Assembly: GCA_028705705.1 (NCBI GenBank)
Contig: JAQWCZ010000134.1
Location: forward strand, 1 to 5,819
DNA from: Paludibacter sp.
GTDB lineage: Bacteria; Bacteroidota; Bacteroidia; Bacteroidales; Paludibacteraceae
DNA: 5,819 nucleotides
Direction of reading: 5' to 3'
In this document: one piece after another, positions 1 through 5,819 of the stretch
How positions within the stretch are numbered: position 1 is the stretch's first letter
Layout of the letters: every line of letters starts with the position of its first letter
Translations under genes and position numbers: made by a program
Notes under the pieces: model-generated
Seen by the model: the letters and a program-made list of their open reading frames with translations, nothing else
The model's database searches: none
Told to the model about the DNA's origin: nothing

Positions 1-2
1 GT

Positions 3-1013
3 AAAAAAGAAGTTTTCCCCGGATTGCTTACCGTAAATATATCTGATCCCAAGAAAGCTTTGCAGATTGATACGCATTTTGAAAAGCCTTTTAATCTGGA
101 AGCAGCACCTAAATTTTCCACAGTTGCACGTTTTGATAAGTTCAATGTGGAAGTTGCCGAATGTATTGCCGTAAACTTTGAATCACTGCGATTTGAAAGC
201 GGGACTTCCGGCAAAAGCGGAGTAAAGGTTGATTTGGGTAAAGTGCCAATGCAATTCACAGGGGCACTGAGCTTTATTAATAATTTGAACGATGTCATTC
301 CATCTTCTGGCTTTTCAGATGACGGTAATGGACCTTATTTGGAATTGACGGCTTCCGGAGTAAAAGCAGGTTACACGCTTGCTCTGCCGAATATCGAGTT
401 AGGAATGTGTATGGTGTCGAATGTTTCTTTGGGAGCTTTCATCAATCTGCCTTTTACCGGTGCTCCCATGACCATAGGATTTTACTTCTGCAAGCGTGAA
501 AATCCCTTTATGCTTACGATCTCATGTTTCGGTGGAGGTGGATTCATTCAATTGATAACCAGACTCGACGGACTTGAATCCATCGAAGCAGCATTTGAGT
601 TCGGTGCGGCCATTTCAATTAATGTAGGTGTGGCTTCCGGCGGTGTATCGGTAATGGGTGGAATTTATTTCAAATCTACTAGCGTGCAAAAGGAACTTCC
701 GAACGAAGAAATCATTTCTTACACTCAGGCCGATATTTCAGCTTATCTTCGTATTAACGGGCGACTTTCCATTCTTGGGCTCATCCATATTTCTCTGGAA
801 TTTTATCTTGAATTGCACGCAGTAATAGCCTATGGCAGAGTGCAGAAGCTGGAAGGTTCTGCTACTTTGAAGGTAAAAGTTTCTGTCTTATTCTTCAGTA
901 AAACAGTTTCTGTTACTGTGCGCCGCACATTAGCAGGAAGCGGCGGAGACCCCAACTTTGCACAAATGATCAGCCCCGACGACTGGGAACAATATTGCCT
1001 TGCATTTGCCTGA
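3..1013 (+). CDS. C-terminal part of a large beta-rich protein of unknown function (5' end outside window)
   Basis: The frame is open from the first complete codon to a TGA at 1011-1013. No convincing start exists: the first candidate is a TTG at 24 with no leader, and in-frame codons continue to the left edge, so this is the last 336 residues of a longer protein. No enzyme domain or catalytic motif is visible. The fragment alternates glycine with hydrophobic residues in short beta-strand-like stretches, including a GGGG run (fragment residues 177-180, nt 531-542) and segments such as NVGVASGGVSVMGGIYF. It has no long hydrophobic helix and is not obviously a membrane protein. The tail (nt 939-1010) has the pattern GDPNFAQ, then DDW, YC and FA at the terminus, which I recall from actinobacterial hypothetical proteins; that is memory, not a search. 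It lies 67 bases upstream of the 1495-residue gene on the same strand, so co-transcription is likely. It could be a structural or shell-like component; function is unassigned. Confidence 0.9.
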   Translation, partial: KKEVFPGLLTVNISDPKKALQIDTHFEKPFNLEAAPKFSTVARFDKFNVEVAECIAVNFESLRFESGTSGKSGVKVDLGKVPMQFTGALSFINNLNDVIPSSGFSDDGNGPYLELTASGVKAGYTLALPNIELGMCMVSNVSLGAFINLPFTGAPMTIGFYFCKRENPFMLTISCFGGGGFIQLITRLDGLESIEAAFEFGAAISINVGVASGGVSVMGGIYFKSTSVQKELPNEEIISYTQADISAYLRINGRLSILGLIHISLEFYLELHAVIAYGRVQKLEGSATLKVKVSVLFFSKTVSVTVRRTLAGSGGDPNFAQMISPDDWEQYCLAFA

Positions 1014-1080
1014 AAATTTATCAGTTAAATCATTATTATCAAAAAAAGCTTTTCACAAATAACTCGAAAATAATAATATT
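1014..1080 (+). promoter_or_regulatory. A/T-rich intergenic leader without Shine-Dalgarno sequence
   Basis: This short spacer separates the two large genes. It contains a loopless AAAAGCTTTT palindrome (1044-1053) but no GC-rich stem with a T-tract, so there is no terminator. The 18 bases before the ATG are almost purely A/T (AAAATAATAATATT next to the start) with no GGAGG-like element. A/T-rich leaders without a Shine-Dalgarno sequence are usual in Bacteroidota. I could not find a clear Bacteroidota promoter (-33 TTTG, -7 TAnnTTTG), which favours read-through from the upstream gene, though a weak internal promoter cannot be excluded. Confidence 0.45.
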
Positions 1081-4000
1081 ATGATACAAGAATTGATTTT
1101 AACTACGTTGCCAAACCAACGGATAGAAAAAAATGGCAAATCATATCTGAAAGTTTCGGTTTATGTATCGCCGCATTTGAAAAGTTTTACAAATATGAGT
1201 CTGGGTGCTGCAACCGATATGTTTCACTGGCATGATAAAATAAAAAACACAAACTTTGCATTCAGATTATCAGGCAGTAGTGATATTCCCGCAGAATTAA
1301 ATAAATCGCATATAGACAGTGATTTGTATGCCAACATCTTCCATAAGGACATTAAAATTGAAAAATTTGAGATGGGAGATTTGCATATGAAACCCATCCA
1401 GTCATTTCCTGTGAAGCATATTCAGAATTTTTTACTTGAACAGGTAAAACAAACGGCAATAGAAAGTCCCACTAAGTTGTTGCCCGTCACACGTTTTATT
1501 GACCCTAAACAATTAGGCGTAATTTCCAATCTTCGGATTATTCCTGATGCAATGGATGAGGCAGAGAAAGAAAATCGCACAAAACCAATTAAGGCTCACT
1601 CGTTAATTCAGAAGGAAGATACTCCTGAAAAAAACATGCGAAATCTTCTGAAAACCAATCGTTTCATTCCTTTCAAAAAAGAAATCGAACCACGTACTGA
1701 TTTTGTTCAGTTTATGGATTTCCATAATCCTGCACGTGATATATCAAAGAAAATAAACAAACTGGAGATAAAGAAACCTGAATTTGAGTTTCATAATATT
1801 CTTTCGGTGCTCAACGGTTATCCGGAATTGATGCGCCGGCTGGGATTCATTCTTGATTTTGAAATACCGTATGACTCTTCTATTGCTCCCAAAGGAACAA
1901 TTCAGGTCGTTCCGCTCGACCTTACGTTTGACGAAAAAAACACGAAGGTATCCATTCCTTTAACTGCTTACAACATTACTTCCACTGGTTTTTTTCCTGC
2001 TGATAAGCCAAATAGTGTGATTAAAAACGGATTTGTAAAAATTAATTCACCGGAATTTTCGGTTGTTCAGATAGATGCAGACGGTATGGCACTCAAAACG
2101 GCACAAACCGTTTCGGAAAAAACTACGCAGGTGGCTGATTTTTTAGAAAGAAAATCGCTTGCAAATATAAATATCGTATCTGCATCGAAAGCGATGAATC
2201 TGCAAGCTGCTAATGTTACGATGAAAACAGCTAAAGTTAAGAACGTAAGTGCCAGGACCACTGAACCCAACATAAACGTTGTCGGCAAGAATATTTTGAC
2301 GATGCAAAAAATGAAGCCACTGGAAAAAATGAAACTAGTGGATCCGCCTGCCAACGACGGACTGCACACGGTACGTTCGGCAGGTATTGGGCTTATACAC
2401 AATGGCATGAGTGAACAAATTGCCAATAAATTGGAACGAAATTTCGGTTTCCAAAAACTACTGATTGATACAGCAAAAGTTGACGCGAAAAAAGCCAATT
2501 TACTGCTCCCGGCAGAAATTCTCTACTCGGATGATGTGACAATGGCATACCGAATGGATATTGCTTATGAGGACAACCCGGAAAAATGGTATTCTTTGCA
2601 TCAGCGTAAAATGTCTTATTCGTGGTTTGACGAAACCGGAACTGAACATCCAGTAGACGAAATAAATCCCGATGAAGGATATGTGGAATTAGGTATTATT
2701 GAAAAAGAAGGCGTAGAAGATAAAGTTTTTGTCCCCGAAACACTGGCACGTTGGGAAGGTTGGAGTTTATCGGTTGGAAGACCTGGTTTGTCAATCAACG
2801 ACTCCGAAGAACATCCTGCAAAAGATCCGAAAGAGCGTCACGACTTTTTGAGCGCCTCGAGAGAGATAGAATTAAAGAAATATCGTTTTGACCCTTCACT
2901 TGATTTCAAACTGAACGCTCAATCAGATTTGGTGCCGGGCACATTGCCTAAGTTACGTTTTGGAAAATCATATCGTGTTCGCATCCGTACTGTAGATATG
3001 GCCGGCAACAGCGTATCACTTGACTTTAAGTCGGATTCTCCTTCTGATACGCAGCTCGAAAACATCAATTATTTACGCTATGAACCGCTTTCGAGTCCAA
3101 TAACATTGGTTGGTAATAAATTACGTGACGGAGAATTTCTGGAACAAATGGTTATCAGAAGTAATTTTGATAAAAATGTTGAGAAATATGAAAAGAACAA
3201 TGCCGTTCCGGGACAGGATTCCGACGGACGTTCCATACGTTACCTCCTCCCGCCAAAAAACAGCCAATTAATGGCAGAAACGCACGGCTATTTTGAAAAA
3301 GCCTTTGGTGATCCTGCGAAAGCAAAAGAAATTTATCAGATTATTACATCACACGAAGGCTTATATGAACGGAATCCCGACAATACGGAAAAAATCTATA
3401 CTGAAGACGAAGCGAAAATCATATACCTGCCTGACCCGATGGCTGCAGGAATTGCAATTTTTGCCGACACAGAATCTGAAAGTACGCACACAGAAGAATT
3501 TGAGCCAAGGATGTTTAGTTTCTTTGCAAAAGACGAAATAAGACCGGACAATACCAACAGCATCATCATTCCCGAAAACTGGTTTGATACAGGTGCCATT
3601 ATTTTGAAATTGGAAGAAAGCAAAACACTCAAAGCGGATTGGGACGGCAAGAAAAGAACGTTCACTGTAAGTCTTCCGAAAGGTCAGCGAATGAAACTGA
3701 AAATTAGCACATTCTGGCGTGAAGAAGATATGAAAAAACTGTCCGCTATCTGGCAGTTGATTCAGAGCAATGCCGGTTCTAAAGCAAGTGAAATTGAAAA
3801 AATTGCTTTGAGCGGCCAGCACTGGATGATCAGTCCTTCGCGCACGTTTGAACTGGTGCATGCGGTACAGCAACCTGTGGAAGAACCGAAAATAAACAAA
3901 ATTATTGCGGAACGTTCTTATGCAGATACTTCTGCCTATTTGAATCTTCGCTTTTCGGTTCATGGCAAAAGTACTGATTTTTCCGAAGTTATAGCAAGTT

Positions 4001-5568
4001 GGACAGATCCATTGGACGACGGCGTTTCTGTAGAAATTAAAGAAAAGCAAAATCGCTACACGATTCCTGAAATCGACATATATTATCATGATGAACAAGT
4101 AACCATCGGTAATATTGCTGATTTAAAGGCTGATATGAATATAGATAAACAGCGGGTTATCAATCCGTTGTGGAAAACAGAACCTGCTAAAGTAAAAGAT
4201 TTTGAAGTTCAACCGGGTTCTCAAAAATTGAATAATATTTATAAAGCACAGGCAACGCGATTGGCGGAAATTAATACACAAAAAACCGTATTTCAGTCAA
4301 ACAAAACTACATCAAACATCAATTTCGTTCAACGCCTGCAACTCGATTTGGATGAATCACATCTGGCATTTGTAAAAATGCTTGATTTAAGGAACTATCC
4401 ACTGGAGCATGCTTTTGGAGATACACGCCACCGCTGGGTGAATTATTCCATGCTGGCATCGTCACGTTACAGCGAGTATTTCTCCAATATCAAGAAGAAA
4501 AATCCCGACCTATCTTTTTCACGTGAATCTGCACCCGAGAAAGTAAATATTTTAAGCACTGCCCGTCCTGTTAAGCCGGATGTTGATTATGTTATTCCTG
4601 CATTTGAATGGCAGAAAAAAACACAAGGAAACAACATAACGCACATACGAAAGGGCGGAGTACTGCGGGTGTATCTGAAACGACCCTGGTTTTCGAGCGG
4701 TGAAGGTGAAAAATTGGCCGTAATTCTACCTGACGAAAGTTCGGGCATGAAAGTCATGACAATGGTACAGACACCCGGTTACACCGATGTTTATACACAT
4801 TGGGGAGCCGACCCATTATTCACATCGGAACTGCCCGCAAAATCAAGTCCTCAACCGAGTGATTTCAGATTTAATCCATTCGTAGATAAAGGATTGGCCT
4901 ATCCTGATAAAGAAGGATTAAAAGCCACTGCAGTAGTATATCCTGTAACTTTTGACCGTGAAAAACAAATGTGGTATGCCGACATTGCTTTGAATACAGC
5001 GAATATGTATTTCCCATTTATCCGGTTGGCGCTGGCCAGGTATCAGGAACATTCGTTGCGTATCGAAAATACCGATGTTTGCTTATCGAACGTGGTCATG
5101 TCAACGATGATACAAATGGTTCCTGAAAGAACAACTTCCATTAATTTGAAACCTGAAAGCGATAAAATGGTATGCAATTTCAAAATGAGCGGTCCCACCT
5201 ATAGTCATAAATCTTCAAAGTATGGCATACGCGAAGTTGTTCAGCTGACTGTGCTTGATACTACGTATGCACAGCCAGTTGAAGGTGTGATTATTGATAA
5301 TGAGAAAAATGCTTTGCTTGAAAATGACATATGGTCGATTGAAGTGGGACGAAATATGAAAGGCGACAACTATTTTGAAATAAATCAAGATCTGATTTTG
5401 CCTTCTGAATACAAAACGAGACCTTTCCAAATTGTAGTTGAAGAAGTAGAATTGGGGCCCCTGCATATTGACGGACTGAATGACAAATATCAGGAAAGAC
5501 TCGAGCATCCGGAAGAAACGAACAGGGTTGTTTACGCGGATGTATTCAAAATAGAACATAAAAAATGA
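1081..5568 (+). CDS. Giant (1495 aa) conserved-looking protein of unknown function
   Basis: The ATG at 1081 is chosen because an in-frame TAA at 1060-1062 blocks any earlier start and it follows a typical A/T-rich leader; the stop is TGA at 5566-5568. There is no signal peptide, lipobox or transmembrane helix, so a cytoplasmic or assembly-bound protein is likely. Visible parts: an N-terminal beta motif (LTTLPNQR at 7-14, VYVSPHL at 27-33); RRLGFILDFEI near 252-262; a Lys/Asn/Val-rich, low-complexity linker at about 340-425; WEGWSLSVGRPG (558-569); an Ig/fibronectin-like strand YRVRIRTVDMAGNS (631-644); YLPDPMAAG (782-790); GQHWMISP to LVHAVQQP (912-932); FGDTRHRWVNY (1112-1122); RVYLKRPWFSSGEGE (1196-1210); THWGADPLF (1239-1247); and MWYADI to PFIRLALARYQ (1297-1322). 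The last two-thirds look constrained, but no known catalytic triad, nucleotide-binding loop or metal site is evident. From memory the motif series resembles large actinobacterial hypothetical proteins paired with a neighbour like the upstream gene. A multi-domain beta-rich scaffold is my inference. Confidence 0.95.
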   Translation: MIQELILTTLPNQRIEKNGKSYLKVSVYVSPHLKSFTNMSLGAATDMFHWHDKIKNTNFAFRLSGSSDIPAELNKSHIDSDLYANIFHKDIKIEKFEMGDLHMKPIQSFPVKHIQNFLLEQVKQTAIESPTKLLPVTRFIDPKQLGVISNLRIIPDAMDEAEKENRTKPIKAHSLIQKEDTPEKNMRNLLKTNRFIPFKKEIEPRTDFVQFMDFHNPARDISKKINKLEIKKPEFEFHNILSVLNGYPELMRRLGFILDFEIPYDSSIAPKGTIQVVPLDLTFDEKNTKVSIPLTAYNITSTGFFPADKPNSVIKNGFVKINSPEFSVVQIDADGMALKTAQTVSEKTTQVADFLERKSLANINIVSASKAMNLQAANVTMKTAKVKNVSARTTEPNINVVGKNILTMQKMKPLEKMKLVDPPANDGLHTVRSAGIGLIHNGMSEQIANKLERNFGFQKLLIDTAKVDAKKANLLLPAEILYSDDVTMAYRMDIAYEDNPEKWYSLHQRKMSYSWFDETGTEHPVDEINPDEGYVELGIIEKEGVEDKVFVPETLARWEGWSLSVGRPGLSINDSEEHPAKDPKERHDFLSASREIELKKYRFDPSLDFKLNAQSDLVPGTLPKLRFGKSYRVRIRTVDMAGNSVSLDFKSDSPSDTQLENINYLRYEPLSSPITLVGNKLRDGEFLEQMVIRSNFDKNVEKYEKNNAVPGQDSDGRSIRYLLPPKNSQLMAETHGYFEKAFGDPAKAKEIYQIITSHEGLYERNPDNTEKIYTEDEAKIIYLPDPMAAGIAIFADTESESTHTEEFEPRMFSFFAKDEIRPDNTNSIIIPENWFDTGAIILKLEESKTLKADWDGKKRTFTVSLPKGQRMKLKISTFWREEDMKKLSAIWQLIQSNAGSKASEIEKIALSGQHWMISPSRTFELVHAVQQPVEEPKINKIIAERSYADTSAYLNLRFSVHGKSTDFSEVIASWTDPLDDGVSVEIKEKQNRYTIPEIDIYYHDEQVTIGNIADLKADMNIDKQRVINPLWKTEPAKVKDFEVQPGSQKLNNIYKAQATRLAEINTQKTVFQSNKTTSNINFVQRLQLDLDESHLAFVKMLDLRNYPLEHAFGDTRHRWVNYSMLASSRYSEYFSNIKKKNPDLSFSRESAPEKVNILSTARPVKPDVDYVIPAFEWQKKTQGNNITHIRKGGVLRVYLKRPWFSSGEGEKLAVILPDESSGMKVMTMVQTPGYTDVYTHWGADPLFTSELPAKSSPQPSDFRFNPFVDKGLAYPDKEGLKATAVVYPVTFDREKQMWYADIALNTANMYFPFIRLALARYQEHSLRIENTDVCLSNVVMSTMIQMVPERTTSINLKPESDKMVCNFKMSGPTYSHKSSKYGIREVVQLTVLDTTYAQPVEGVIIDNEKNALLENDIWSIEVGRNMKGDNYFEINQDLILPSEYKTRPFQIVVEEVELGPLHIDGLNDKYQERLEHPEETNRVVYADVFKIEHKK

Positions 5569-5693
5569 AGTACCGGAGAACAAGCATTACAAACGAGCCC
5601 GGGTTATTTTATGTAGCATAAAATAGTAAGAGGCTGCCTACAATTCTAACTGGCTAAGTTCTCCGATTAAAGAGAGTTGCAGTCTGATTCAGC
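5569..5693. other. Intergenic stretch between the giant gene and the insertion sequence
   Basis: About 125 bases with no credible gene. The only small frame begins with an ATG overlapping the stop of the giant gene (5565-5621, 18 codons) and has no supporting signal. The stretch contains an AT-rich palindrome and otherwise shows no RNA gene or clear promoter. It is the flank into which the insertion sequence inserted. Confidence 0.6.
5605..5625. repeat. AT-rich perfect palindrome, 9-bp arms with 3-base loop
   Basis: TATTTTATG (5605-5613) and CATAAAATA (5617-5625) are perfect reverse complements around a TAG loop. The hairpin begins 36 bases after the stop codon of the giant gene. It has only two G-C-containing positions at the loop side and no T-tract, so it is a poor intrinsic terminator. 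It could help 3'-end stability or be a protein-binding site; it may also be chance in AT-rich DNA. Confidence 0.5.
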
Positions 5694-5720
5694 GGGACTA
5701 TCCAAAATTTTGTGTAAACT
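5694..5720. repeat. Probable terminal inverted repeat of the IS256-type element
   Basis: The sequence starts GGGACTATCC and continues AAAATTTTGTGTAAACT. An outer G-rich ACTGTCC-like block followed by TTGTGTAAA is the form I recall for IS256-family ends (IS256 itself has an ATTGTGTAAAA inner segment). The partner repeat is outside the window, so the exact boundary may be off by a few bases. An AAAATTTT palindrome lies inside it. Confidence 0.65.
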
Positions 5721-5728
5721 GCAAACTA

Positions 5729-5761
5729 CAGGGTTCAGGTTTTAAACTTGAATCCTGTTTT
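5729..5761 (+). terminator. Strand-specific hairpin with short T-tract, terminator-like, just inside the IS end
   Basis: The arms 5729-5742 and 5744-5757 can pair over their whole length, with two G-T positions (5733/5753 and 5738/5748); the innermost pairs probably open to form the loop. TTTT follows at 5758-5761. In + strand RNA the two odd positions are G-U pairs, whereas in - strand RNA they would be A-C mismatches and no T-tract follows. The structure therefore fits termination of rightward transcription coming from the giant gene. The T-tract is short, so strength is uncertain. It overlaps the transposase stop codon. Confidence 0.55.
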
Positions 5762-5819
5762 CAAATATAGTGAGAAATTGATTAAAAATCAATCCCCAGT
5801 TCCAAATAGGCTGATTCCA
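5742..5819 (-). CDS. C-terminal end of an IS256-family transposase (partial, start outside window)
   Basis: On the - strand the frame is open from the right edge through 25 residues to a TAA (TTA at 5742-5744 on +). The peptide contains PIWNWGLIFNQFLTIFENR and ends IQV. The pattern W, then NWG..(L/I)NQ, then FE.R near the end is characteristic of the C-termini of IS256 (Mutator-superfamily, DDE) transposases, and a matching terminal repeat lies about 21 bases after the stop. The catalytic DDE residues are outside the window, so whether the gene is intact cannot be told. It faces the two large genes convergently and is not part of their operon. The assignment rests on a short peptide plus context. 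Confidence 0.75.
   Translation of the reverse strand, partial: WNQPIWNWGLIFNQFLTIFENRIQV

Larger units (their letters stand above)
5694..5819 (-). mobile_element. End of an IS256-family (Mutator-like) insertion sequence, truncated by window edge
   Basis: The transposase-stop end of an insertion sequence is visible. Reading the - strand from the right edge, the transposase C-terminus stops, then about 21 bases follow, then a terminal repeat whose outer end is the GGGACTATCC at 5694-5703. Order and spacing are as expected for the 3' end of an IS256-type element. The other end and the target duplication lie outside the window, so completeness cannot be judged. Confidence 0.75.

Noticed and set aside
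24..26. TTG as a start codon for the first gene
   Set aside because: The frame stays open to the left edge with normal coding content and no leader precedes the TTG, so the gene is cut by the window rather than starting here.
1044..1053. AAAAGCTTTT palindrome as a terminator between the two large genes
   Set aside because: It has no loop, only one G and one C per strand, and no downstream T-tract, so it cannot form a stable terminator stem.
2335..2347. AACTAGTGGATCC, a 13-base match to the SpeI-BamHI part of a common cloning-vector polylinker
   Set aside because: The bases before and after do not continue the polylinker and the reading frame runs through intact as KLVDPP, so this is a chance match rather than vector sequence.
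2067..4098. Open frames on the - strand (2067-2498, 2616-2798, 3361-4098, 3396-3665) and a short + frame at 3293-3541
   Set aside because: All lie inside the 1495-residue gene, encode low-complexity Phe/Ser/Ile/Arg-rich peptides and have no start context; they are shadows of the real frame.
5455..5462. GGGGCCCC palindrome near the end of the giant gene
   Set aside because: It lies in frame inside a coding region without a spaced partner; most likely incidental.
5215..5583. A 122-codon - strand frame across the end of the giant gene
   Set aside because: Phe/Asn/Ile-rich mirror of the coding strand with no family resemblance; the + frame has clear motif structure up to its end.
5565..5621. 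Short ATG frame (18 codons) overlapping the stop of the giant gene in an ATGA arrangement
   Set aside because: Too short, with no recognisable peptide and part of its length inside the AT palindrome; no evidence that it is translated.

Overview
The window is moderately AT-rich. Its start codon sits behind an A/T-only leader with no Shine-Dalgarno sequence, and a transposase tail of IS256 type lies at the right edge. Together these suggest a member of the Bacteroidota. That assignment rests on style only; there is no marker gene in the window.

Layout, left to right. (1) Positions 3-1013, + strand: the C-terminal 336 residues of a larger protein whose start lies left of the window. It is rich in glycine/hydrophobic beta-strand patterns and ends in an aromatic/Cys tail. 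(2) Positions 1014-1080: a 67-base A/T-rich spacer with no terminator. (3) Positions 1081-5568, + strand: one 1495-residue protein of unknown function, with no signal peptide or membrane segment. Its second half carries a series of Trp/Gly/Pro/Arg-rich motifs that look strongly conserved. (4) Positions 5569-5693: about 125 bases without a gene, holding an AT-rich palindrome. (5) Positions 5694-5819: the end of an insertion sequence of IS256 (Mutator-like) type. It comprises a terminal inverted repeat, a strand-specific terminator-like hairpin and, on the - strand, the last 25 codons of the transposase, which runs off the right edge.

The two large genes share a strand, lie close together with no terminator between them, and resemble (from memory, not a search) a pair of neighbouring large hypothetical proteins known in Actinobacteria and other phyla. 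They most likely form an operon and may build one assembly, but nothing in the sequence reveals a catalytic function. This pair is the best candidate for an undescribed system. The insertion sequence sits just after it and marks the local end of the cluster, or a place where it was interrupted or rearranged.
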